Origin: an uncultured Bacteroides sp.
GTDB taxonomy: Bacteria > Bacteroidota > Bacteroidia > Bacteroidales > Bacteroidaceae
Reading direction: 5' to 3'
Length of the DNA: 50,526 nucleotides
Assembly (NCBI RefSeq): GCF_947632445.1
Contig: NZ_CANRPM010000016.1
Location: 1-50,526, forward strand
Made by a program: the position numbers and the translations under genes. The notes under the pieces were generated by a model, which made no database searches, was not told where the DNA came from, and worked only from the letters and a program-made list of their open reading frames with translations. Shown one piece after another: positions 44,684 through 50,526 of the stretch (position 1 is the stretch's first letter; each line of letters begins with the position of its first letter).

Positions 44684-44875
44684 ATGATTGTAGTACCTGT
44701 AAAAGAAGGCGAAAACATTGAGAAAGCGCTGAAGAAATTCAAACGTAAATTTGAAAAAACCGGCATCGTAAAGGAATTGAGAAGCAGACAGCAGTTTGAC
44801 AAACCGTCTGTTATCAAGAGACTTAGAAAAGAGCGCGCCGTTTATATTCAGAAACTTCAGCAAGTAGAAGATTAA
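44684..44875 (+). CDS. rpsU: 30S ribosomal protein S21
   Basis: A 63-aa basic protein, MIVVPVKEGENIEKALKKFK, then RKFEKTGIVKELRSRQQF, matching bacterial S21, a late-assembling small-subunit protein near the anti-Shine-Dalgarno end of 16S rRNA. In Bacteroidetes it has been linked to shielding of the anti-SD, which fits the weak ribosome binding sites across this window. First gene of the xer-hpf-tuf side of the cluster. Confidence 0.95.
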   Translation: MIVVPVKEGENIEKALKKFKRKFEKTGIVKELRSRQQFDKPSVIKRLRKERAVYIQKLQQVED

Positions 44876-44945
44876 TAATTCGTAAAATCCTTTGAATTAT
44901 TGATTTCTTTTCATACATTCGTTGCACATTTAGTTATGTAGCGAT

Positions 44946-45830
44946 ATGTTGCTGACAGACTCTTTTCTCGATTATCTCCGTTATGAGCGGAACTATTCTG
45001 ATGATACCGTAAAGGCTTACGGCGAGGATATTCTTCAGTTTCAGGAGTTTGGGGGAGAAGATGTCGGTCTTCAGTCTCCTCCCGAAGTGGTGGCGGACGT
45101 TGCTCGCGAATGGATGATCCATTTGATGGACGACGGCTATGCAACGACTTCGGTGAACCGTAAGCTCAGCTCGCTTCGGTCTTATTATAAGTATCTTCTG
45201 AGAAAGGGAGAGGTGAGGGTGGACCCGTTGCGCAAGATTACCGGGCCTAAAAACAAGAAAAGCCTGCCCGTTTTCGTGAAGGAAAGTGAGATGAACCGAT
45301 TGCTGGACGACGTGGACTTTGGAGAAGGATTTGAAGGTTGTCGCGACCATCTGGTGATTGCTATGTTTTATGCTACCGGCATGAGACTTTCGGAGCTGAT
45401 CGGTCTGGACAATGGGGACGTTGACTTTTCGGGGTCGGTAATCAAAGTTACCGGCAAGCGCAACAAGCAGCGTCTGATTCCCTTCGGTGAAGAGTTGCGG
45501 GCGGAGATGGAGGCCTATATTCGGCAGCGGGATGAAGCGGTTCCGGTTCGGTCGGATGCGTTTTTTATCCGTAAGACAGGCGAGCGGCTTTATCCGAATA
45601 TCGTGCGAAAAATAGTGATGCAAAACCTGTCGAAGGTGGTGACTGTGAAGAAACGGAGCCCGCACGTGCTGCGGCATACCTTTGCGACAAGCATGCTGAA
45701 TCATGAGGCGGAACTTGGAGCGATTAAAGAGCTGCTGGGACACGAAAGTCTGGCTACTACCGAGATTTACACGCACACGACCTTCGAAGAACTAAAAAAA
45801 GTGTATAACCAGGCCCATCCCAGGGCCTAA
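44946..45830 (+). CDS. site-specific tyrosine recombinase XerC/XerD type
   Basis: A 294-aa chromosome-dimer resolution recombinase. The N-terminal SAM-like domain starts FLDYLRYERNYSDDTVKAY. Catalytic residues: Arg in ATGMRLSEL (near 145), HVLRHTFAT (His and Arg near 241-244), LLGHESLATTEIYTH (His near 267 and the Tyr near 276). The short length without an arm domain separates it from the element integrases. The rpsU-xer-hpf order is a Bacteroidales housekeeping arrangement; XerC or XerD cannot be decided. Confidence 0.92.
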   Translation: MLLTDSFLDYLRYERNYSDDTVKAYGEDILQFQEFGGEDVGLQSPPEVVADVAREWMIHLMDDGYATTSVNRKLSSLRSYYKYLLRKGEVRVDPLRKITGPKNKKSLPVFVKESEMNRLLDDVDFGEGFEGCRDHLVIAMFYATGMRLSELIGLDNGDVDFSGSVIKVTGKRNKQRLIPFGEELRAEMEAYIRQRDEAVPVRSDAFFIRKTGERLYPNIVRKIVMQNLSKVVTVKKRSPHVLRHTFATSMLNHEAELGAIKELLGHESLATTEIYTHTTFEELKKVYNQAHPRA

Positions 45831-45848
45831 AGAAAAAAGGAGGTATGT

Positions 45849-46148
45849 ATGGAAATTAGAATTCAATCCATTCACTTTGACGCATCAGAGCAGTTGCAGG
45901 CTTTTATTCAAAAGAAAGCTGCGAAGTTGGAACGATTTTATGATGATATACAGAAAGTAGAGGTGTCATTAAAGGTAGTTAAACCAGAAACGGCCGATAA
46001 CAAGGAAGCCGGCGTGAAAGTCTTGGTTCCCAATGGCGAGTTGTATGCAAACAAGGTTTGCGATACGTTTGAAGAAGCGGTAGACTCATGCTTGGAGGCT
46101 TTGGGGAAACAACTGGTTAAGTACAAGGAGAAAATACGTAATAAATAA
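45849..46148 (+). CDS. hpf: ribosome hibernation promoting factor HPF/RaiA type
   Basis: A 99-aa short-form HPF/YfiA-family protein: MEIRIQSIHFDASEQLQAFI, KKAAKLERFYDDI, then EEAVDSCLEALGKQLVKYKE. It binds the decoding region of the 30S subunit in stationary phase and blocks translation. AGGAGG lies 7 bases before the ATG, one of the few strong Shine-Dalgarno sites in the window. It starts 18 bases after the recombinase stop. Confidence 0.93.
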   Translation: MEIRIQSIHFDASEQLQAFIQKKAAKLERFYDDIQKVEVSLKVVKPETADNKEAGVKVLVPNGELYANKVCDTFEEAVDSCLEALGKQLVKYKEKIRNK

Positions 46149-46162
46149 AAACTGCAAAAATT

Positions 46163-46192
46163 TTGCGAGAATGAAATAAATGGCTAAATTTG
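46163..46192 (+). promoter_or_regulatory. Bacteroides-type promoter of the tRNA-tuf operon
   Basis: TTG (46163-46165), 19 bases, TAAATTTG (46185-46192): an exact consensus match placed 44 bases before the first tRNA. The initial transcript can fold as GCAGCCGTT/AACGGCTGC (46192-46200 and 46221-46229), a perfect 9-bp leader hairpin. Confidence 0.8.
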
Positions 46193-46235
46193 CAGCCGTT
46201 TTGCACCCGGTATAATTGCGAACGGCTGCAAAGAT

Positions 46236-46309
46236 GCCTCTTTAGCTCAGTTGGCCAGAGCACGTGATTTGTAATCTCGGGGTCGTTGGTTCGAATCCGA
46301 CAAGAGGCT
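46236..46309 (+). tRNA. tRNA-Thr (anticodon TGT)
   Basis: Cloverleaf is complete: acceptor GCCTCTT/AAGAGGC, D arm TAGCTCAGTTGGCCAGAGCA, anticodon loop TTTGTAA, T arm with GGTTCGAATCC. CCA is not encoded. Confidence 0.95.
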
Positions 46310-46321
46310 CGAAGAAGTGAT

Positions 46322-46404
46322 GGGCAAATACCAGAGTGGCCAAATGGGGCAGACTGTAAATCTGCTGGCTTACGCCTTCGGTGGTTCGAATCCATCTTTG
46401 CCCA
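46322..46404 (+). tRNA. tRNA-Tyr (anticodon GTA)
   Basis: Acceptor GGGCAAA/TTTGCCC, anticodon loop CTGTAAA, and a long variable arm (about 13-14 bases, TGGCTTACGCCTTCG region), as expected of a class II tRNA-Tyr. CCA is not encoded. Confidence 0.95.
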
Positions 46405-46415
46405 CTCTTATATTT

Positions 46416-46487
<72 letters not shown>

Positions 46488-46543
46488 CTTGGAAATGAAA
46501 ATGTAAATGCTGATTATTAATCAAATAAATAACAAGTAAAGCT

Positions 46544-47728
46544 ATGGCTAAAGAGAAATTCGAACGTACCAAACCCCACGTGAACATTGGTACAATTGGT
46601 CACGTTGACCACGGTAAAACCACGTTGACCGCTGCTATCACTGCAGTATTGGCTAAGAAAGGTCTTTCAGAAGTTAAGTCTTTCGATCAGATTGATAATG
46701 CTCCTGAAGAGAAAGAAAGAGGTATTACTATTAATACTGCTCACGTTGAGTATGAAACTGCTAACCGTCACTATGCCCACGTAGACTGTCCGGGTCACGC
46801 CGACTACGTAAAGAACATGGTAACCGGTGCTGCTCAGATGGATGGCGCTATCATCGTAGTTGCTGCAACCGATGGTCCGATGCCTCAGACTCGCGAGCAC
46901 ATTCTGTTGGCCCGTCAGGTAAACGTTCCCCGACTGGTTGTATTCATGAACAAGTGCGATATGGTAGACGACCCCGAAATGTTGGAGCTCGTTGAAATGG
47001 AAATGCGCGAACTGCTGTCTGCCTACGAATTCGATGGTGACAACACTCCGTTTATCCAGGGTTCTGCACTGGGTGCGTTGAATGGTGTTGAAAAGTGGGA
47101 AGAAAAGGTATTGGAATTGATGGACGCTTGCGATACTTGGATTCCGCTGCCTCCGCGTGATGTTGACAAACCGTTCTTGATGCCGGTTGAAGACGTGTTC
47201 TCTATCACGGGTCGTGGTACGGTGGCTACCGGTCGTATTGAGGCTGGTGTTGTCAAGGTAGGCGACGAAGTTGAAATCCTCGGTTTGGGTGAAGACAAGA
47301 AGTCGGTTGTAACCGGTGTTGAAATGTTCCGCAAACTGCTGGACGAAGGTGAAGCCGGTGATAACGTAGGTCTGTTGCTGCGCGGCATCGACAAGAACGA
47401 AATCAAGCGTGGTATGGTACTTTGCAAGCCGGGTCAGATTAAGCCTCACTCTACATTCAAAGCTTCTATCTACGTTTTGAAGAAAGAAGAAGGCGGCCGT
47501 CACACTCCGTTCCACAATAAGTATCGCCCTCAGTTCTATCTGCGTACAATGGACTGCACGGGTGAAATCGCTCTGCCGGACGGCGTAGAAATGGTAATGC
47601 CGGGTGATAACGTTGAAATCACGGTTACACTGATCTATCCGGTAGCCTTGAACGTAGGTCTGCGCTTCGCTATCCGTGAAGGCGGCCGTACAGTAGGTTC
47701 CGGTCAGATTACTGAAATTCTGGACTAA
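46544..47728 (+). CDS. tuf: translation elongation factor Tu
   Basis: A 394-aa GTPase delivering aminoacyl-tRNA to the ribosome. G1 is [10 protein letters not shown]3 is DCPGHADY, G4 is NKCDM, and [13 protein letters not shown] is the effector loop. Domains 2 and 3 follow. Codon use is strongly biased as in highly expressed genes. Confidence 0.98.
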   Translation: MAKEKFERTKPHVNIGTIGHVDHGKTTLTAAITAVLAKKGLSEVKSFDQIDNAPEEKERGITINTAHVEYETANRHYAHVDCPGHADYVKNMVTGAAQMDGAIIVVAATDGPMPQTREHILLARQVNVPRLVVFMNKCDMVDDPEMLELVEMEMRELLSAYEFDGDNTPFIQGSALGALNGVEKWEEKVLELMDACDTWIPLPPRDVDKPFLMPVEDVFSITGRGTVATGRIEAGVVKVGDEVEILGLGEDKKSVVTGVEMFRKLLDEGEAGDNVGLLLRGIDKNEIKRGMVLCKPGQIKPHSTFKASIYVLKKEEGGRHTPFHNKYRPQFYLRTMDCTGEIALPDGVEMVMPGDNVEITVTLIYPVALNVGLRFAIREGGRTVGSGQITEILD

Positions 47729-47740
47729 AATAGAAATCTT

Positions 47741-47775
47741 AATCAGTTCCCGTTATTCGCTATCGGGAACTGATT
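47741..47775 (+). terminator. perfect 12-bp hairpin after tuf
   Basis: AATCAGTTCCCG (47741-47752) pairs fully with CGGGAACTGATT (47764-47775), with an 11-base loop. No T-run follows and tRNA-Trp begins 8 bases later, so it may be a processing or partial termination signal rather than a full stop. Confidence 0.65.
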
Positions 47776-47782
47776 ATGTTCG

Positions 47783-47855
47783 ACGGGAGTAGCTCAGTTG
47801 GTAGAGCACCGGTCTCCAAAACCGGGTGTCGGGAGTTCGAGCCTCTCCTCCCGTG
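47783..47855 (+). tRNA. tRNA-Trp (anticodon CCA)
   Basis: Acceptor ACGGGAG/CTCCCGT, D arm TAGCTCAGTTGGTAGAGCA, anticodon loop CTCCAAA within CCGGT/ACCGG, T arm GGAGTTCGAGCCTC. Its position between tuf and secE is conserved in many bacteria. Confidence 0.95.
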
Positions 47856-47869
47856 CTAATATTGTAACA

Positions 47870-48058
47870 ATGAAAAAAATTGTAGCTTATTTCAAAGAAA
47901 CTTACGACGAACTTGTACATAAAGTGTCGTGGCCTACGTATTCTGAACTTGTCAACAGTGCGGTAGTTGTATTATATGCTTCCCTGCTTATCGCATTGGT
48001 GGTTTTTGTGATGGATTACTGTTTCCAGCACGTAATGGAGTTTGTTTATCCTCATTAA
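47870..48058 (+). CDS. secE: preprotein translocase subunit SecE
   Basis: A 62-aa single-pass form: an amphipathic helix YFKETYDELVHKVSWPTYSE with the conserved KVSWP, then one transmembrane helix (SAVVVLYASLLIALVVFVM). It completes the SecYEG channel. The true start is the ATG at 47870; the upstream part of the frame lies within tRNA-Trp. Next to nusG as in most bacteria. Confidence 0.95.
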   Translation: MKKIVAYFKETYDELVHKVSWPTYSELVNSAVVVLYASLLIALVVFVMDYCFQHVMEFVYPH

Positions 48059-48071
48059 AAAAACTTGAAGG

Positions 48072-48614
48072 ATGTCTGAGATTGAAAAGAAATGGTACGT
48101 TTTGCGTGCTATCAGCGGAAAAGAAGCTAAGGTTAAGGAATACCTTGAAGCTGACATTAAGAACAGCGACCTTGGTGACTACGTGTCTCAGGTGTTGATT
48201 CCTACCGAAAAGGTATATCAGGTTCGCAATGGCAAGAAAATTGTGAAGGAAAGAAGTTATCTTCCCGGTTACGTTTTGGTAGAAGCGGCTTTGGTTGGTG
48301 AGGTTGCCCATCATTTGAGAAACACTCCGAACGTGATTGGTTTCTTGGGCGGTTCGGATAAACCCGTACCCTTGAGACAATCGGAAGTCAATCGCATACT
48401 CGGTACGGTAGACGAATTGCAGGATGTCACGGATGAAATGAACATCCCGTATGTAGTCGGTGAGACGGTAAAGGTGAATTACGGTCCGTTCAGCGGATTC
48501 AATGGCATCATTGAAGAAGTGAATACCGAGAAAAAGAAGCTGAAGGTCATGGTGAAGATATTCGGGCGGAAAACTCCGCTTGAGTTGGGCTTTATGCAAG
48601 TGGAAAAAGAATGA
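48072..48614 (+). CDS. nusG: transcription termination/antitermination factor NusG
   Basis: A 180-aa protein with the NGN domain (KKWYVLRAISGKEAKVKEYL, ERSYLPGYVLVEA) and a C-terminal KOW domain (GETVKVNYGPFSGFNGIIEE). It binds RNA polymerase and links it to ribosomes or Rho. Starts 13 bases after secE. Confidence 0.97.
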   Translation: MSEIEKKWYVLRAISGKEAKVKEYLEADIKNSDLGDYVSQVLIPTEKVYQVRNGKKIVKERSYLPGYVLVEAALVGEVAHHLRNTPNVIGFLGGSDKPVPLRQSEVNRILGTVDELQDVTDEMNIPYVVGETVKVNYGPFSGFNGIIEEVNTEKKKLKVMVKIFGRKTPLELGFMQVEKE

Positions 48615-48673
48615 GACAGATGTTACGCTGTGTCGTTCCGTCATTATTGTAATATATAAATCAATCAATTAAA

Positions 48674-49117
48674 ATGGCTAAAGAAGTTGCTGGACTAATC
48701 AAATTACAGATTAAAGGAGGCGCTGCAAATCCATCACCTCCCGTAGGACCTGCTTTGGGTTCCAAGGGTATCAACATCATGGAGTTTTGCAAGCAATTCA
48801 ACGCCAGAACCCAAGACAAAGCAGGAAAGGTTCTTCCTGTAATCATTACTTACTATGCAGACAAGTCTTTCGATTTTGTAATCAAGACTCCTCCCGTTGC
48901 AGTCCAATTACTGGAGCTGACAAAGGTGAAGAGCGGTTCTGCCGAACCCAATCGTAAGAAAGTTGCCGAGATCACTTGGGAACAAGTACGCACGATTGCT
49001 CAGGACAAGTTGGTCGACTTGAACTGCTTCACTGTAGAAGCAGCCATGAAGATGGTTGCCGGTACAGCGAGAAGTATGGGTATCACTGTAAAAGGGGAGT
49101 TCCCGGTTAATGCATAA
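48674..49117 (+). CDS. rplK: 50S ribosomal protein L11
   Basis: A 147-aa protein: [20 protein letters not shown] (N-terminal domain) and the signature near [15 protein letters not shown]. Binds 23S rRNA at the GTPase-associated centre. The 59-base leader has a small hairpin (near 48615-48633) that might be an L1 target, too weak to call. Confidence 0.97.
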   Translation: MAKEVAGLIKLQIKGGAANPSPPVGPALGSKGINIMEFCKQFNARTQDKAGKVLPVIITYYADKSFDFVIKTPPVAVQLLELTKVKSGSAEPNRKKVAEITWEQVRTIAQDKLVDLNCFTVEAAMKMVAGTARSMGITVKGEFPVNA

Positions 49118-49136
49118 CTTATAAACTTCAATTAGA

Positions 49137-49835
49137 ATGGGTAAACTGACAAAAAAGCAAAAGTTGGCTGCAGAGAAAATTGAAGCAGGGAAAGCATACT
49201 CTCTCAAAGAAGCTTCTGCACTGGTAAAGGAAATCACTTTTACCAAGTTCGATGCTTCTGTAGATATCGATGTACGTTTGGGCGTTGATCCGCGTAAGGC
49301 TAACCAGATGGTGAGAGGTGTCGTATCACTTCCTCACGGTACGGGTAAAGTGACGCGCGTTTTGGCGCTTTGTACACCAGATGCTGAAGCTGCTGCAAAA
49401 GAAGCAGGCGCTGACTATGTTGGTCTTGACGAATATATTGAAAAGATCAAAGGTGGATGGACGGATGTGGATGTCATTATCACAATGCCTTCCATCATGG
49501 GTAAGATTGGTGCCCTCGGTCGAATACTCGGTCCCCGCGGACTGATGCCGAACCCCAAGAGCGGTACTGTGACTATGGATGTTGCTAAAGCTGTGAAAGA
49601 AGTAAAACAAGGTAAGATCGACTTTAAGGTCGATAAGAGCGGTATCGTTCATACTTCCATCGGTAAAGTTTCATTTAATGCTGAGCAAATTCGCGACAAT
49701 GCGAAAGAATTCATCTCTACTTTGAATAAATTGAAACCGACAGCAGCCAAGGGTACATATATCAAGAGTATTTATCTTTCTAGTACAATGAGCAAGGGCG
49801 TGAAAATCGACCCTAAATCAGTGGAAGAAATCTAA
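49137..49835 (+). CDS. rplA: 50S ribosomal protein L1
   Basis: A 232-aa protein with [20 protein letters not shown] and PKSGTV, the L1 signature. Forms the L1 stalk and usually represses its own operon. Starts 19 bases after rplK. Confidence 0.97.
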   Translation: MGKLTKKQKLAAEKIEAGKAYSLKEASALVKEITFTKFDASVDIDVRLGVDPRKANQMVRGVVSLPHGTGKVTRVLALCTPDAEAAAKEAGADYVGLDEYIEKIKGGWTDVDVIITMPSIMGKIGALGRILGPRGLMPNPKSGTVTMDVAKAVKEVKQGKIDFKVDKSGIVHTSIGKVSFNAEQIRDNAKEFISTLNKLKPTAAKGTYIKSIYLSSTMSKGVKIDPKSVEEI

Positions 49836-49850
49836 TAAAACGGAGTAATA

Positions 49851-50372
49851 ATGAGAAAGGAAGATAAAAGTACGATTATTGAGCAGATTGCTGCTACAGT
49901 TAAGGAATACGGACACTTCTACTTAGTAGATACAACTGCGATGAATGCAGCTGCAACCACTGCTTTGAGAGCTGCCTGTTTCAAGGCCGGCATCAAACTG
50001 ATGGTTGTGAAGAATAAGCTGTTGCACAAAGCTTTGGAAAGCCTTGAAGGGGATTATTCTCCGCTTTATGGCTGCCTGAAAGGTGTTACGGCCATTATGT
50101 TCTGCAACGTTGCGAACGCTCCGGCTAAACTGATTAAGGATAAAGCGAAAGAGGGTATTCCGGGACTGAAGGCTGCGTATGCCGAGGAAAGTTTCTATAT
50201 TGGCGCTGACCAGTTGGATGCTCTCGTAGCTATCAAGAGCAAGAACGAAGTGATTGCCGAAATCGTGGCATTGCTGCAATCTCCGGCCAAGAACGTTGTT
50301 TCAGCTCTGCAATCGGGTGGTAACACACTTCACGGAGTTCTCAAGACTCTGGGTGAAAGGGCCGAGGCTTAG
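49851..50372 (+). CDS. rplJ: 50S ribosomal protein L10
   Basis: A 173-aa stalk base protein (MRKEDKSTIIEQIAATVKEY, KLMVVKNKLLHKAL, C-terminal helix for L7/L12). Only 15 bases separate it from rplA, which leaves no room for the long L10-binding leader known in enterobacteria. Confidence 0.96.
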   Translation: MRKEDKSTIIEQIAATVKEYGHFYLVDTTAMNAAATTALRAACFKAGIKLMVVKNKLLHKALESLEGDYSPLYGCLKGVTAIMFCNVANAPAKLIKDKAKEGIPGLKAAYAEESFYIGADQLDALVAIKSKNEVIAEIVALLQSPAKNVVSALQSGGNTLHGVLKTLGERAEA

Positions 50373-50385
50373 GCCTCGATTTATT

Positions 50386-50403
50386 GGCTGCGTGACAGCA
50401 GCC
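50386..50403 (+). promoter_or_regulatory. hairpin between rplJ and rplL
   Basis: GGCTGC/GCAGCC with a 6-base loop, next to GAGGC/GCCTC at the rplJ stop. It may tune the higher rplL output needed for several L7/L12 copies per ribosome. Function is inferred. Confidence 0.45.
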
Positions 50404-50459
50404 GCAAACAAAAATTTATCAATTTATTTTAGTAATTAAACAATTAAATTCATACAAAA

Positions 50460-50526
50460 ATGGCAGATTTGAAAGCTTTTGCAGAACAATTAGTTAACTT
50501 GACAGTAAAAGAAGTTAATGAACTTG
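50460..50526 (+). CDS. rplL: 50S ribosomal protein L7/L12 (partial, runs off the window)
   Basis: The first 22 codons, MADLKAFAEQLVNLTVKEVN then EL, match the N-terminus of L7/L12, the dimeric stalk protein that recruits translation factors. The gene is cut by the window end. Its place after rplJ is as expected. Confidence 0.9.
   Translation, partial: MADLKAFAEQLVNLTVKEVNEL

Noticed and set aside
44934..45776. 280-codon frame antisense to the Xer recombinase
   Set aside because: Shadow frame; the plus-strand gene has complete catalytic motifs.
44946..45830. third mobile-element integrase
   Set aside because: Short Xer architecture without an arm domain, in a conserved housekeeping order with rpsU and hpf, and no attachment repeats nearby.
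47798..47869. SecE start inside tRNA-Trp
   Set aside because: The frame there translates tRNA sequence; the SecE ATG is at 47870.

Overview
The window looks like a gut Bacteroidales chromosome (Bacteroides or a close relative). Evidence: repeated TAnnTTTG -7 promoter elements, several with a TTG about 19 bases upstream; weak ribosome binding sites; the Bacteroidetes-style order rpsU-xer-hpf-tRNA-tuf-tRNA(Trp)-secE-nusG-rplK-rplA-rplJ-rplL at the right end; and DUF2795 and other Bacteroidetes-restricted families. A housekeeping backbone is interrupted by several defence or conflict cassettes.

Left backbone (1-6545): a two-gene RecQ-phosphoribosyltransferase plus DprA-like pair (PsyrTA/RqlHI type) on the minus strand with a 4-base ATGA overlap; then a DUF2795 protein, a PduO-type cobalamin adenosyltransferase and a degenerate methyltransferase-like protein; then a dispersed palindromic repeat; then a long rod-like structured RNA on the plus strand, best read as 6S RNA.

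Integrated element (6527-25924): a perfect 17-bp direct repeat, ATTGCAGTTCCACGCTT, lies in the 3' hairpin of the 6S-like RNA (6527-6543) and again at 25908-25924, just outside two tandem tyrosine recombinases. I read this as a 19.4-kb integrative and mobilizable element inserted at the 3' end of the 6S-like gene. Its left part is defence cargo: an RloA/RloB-type (AbiL-like) ATPase pair, a Vsr nuclease, and an operon of Dcm-type C5 methyltransferase, GHKL (MORC/MutL-type) ATPase, Z1 helicase, PD-(D/E)XK (DUF4420) protein and AIPR protein. The last group matches MORC/MutL-Z1-AIPR (MZA-like) islands, here coupled to its own methyltransferase and Vsr. Its right part is a higher-GC backbone on the minus strand: MobV relaxase, DnaC-like ATPase, a putative replication protein, an excisionase-like HTH protein, an unrecognised 373-aa protein and two integrases. 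A perfect 16-bp inverted repeat and a hairpin lie between these genes.

Middle (25979-33298): three small exported proteins of unknown function, a class II Fic protein whose stop codon overlaps theirs tail to tail, a PH-like membrane protein with an HDIG-domain (PgpH-like) c-di-AMP phosphodiesterase, and gltX.

Second defence locus (33480-41846): a Type III-like restriction-modification cassette (BPTD_3080-type Res, beta-class Mod, DUF2971 protein) joined by ATGA overlaps. The Mod target-recognition segment is strikingly AT-rich, which suggests exchange. Gene stubs lie at both ends: a winged-helix tail at 33480 and a RhuM-like N-terminus at 40271. An AlbA_2/RecG-like regulator with a TTTQ tandem repeat follows. 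A second copy of the dispersed palindromic repeat sits at 41989-42075.

Right backbone (42093-50526): gamma carbonic anhydrase and aminopeptidase P on the minus strand, then the translation and transcription cluster from rpsU to a partial rplL on the plus strand. The window ends inside rplL.
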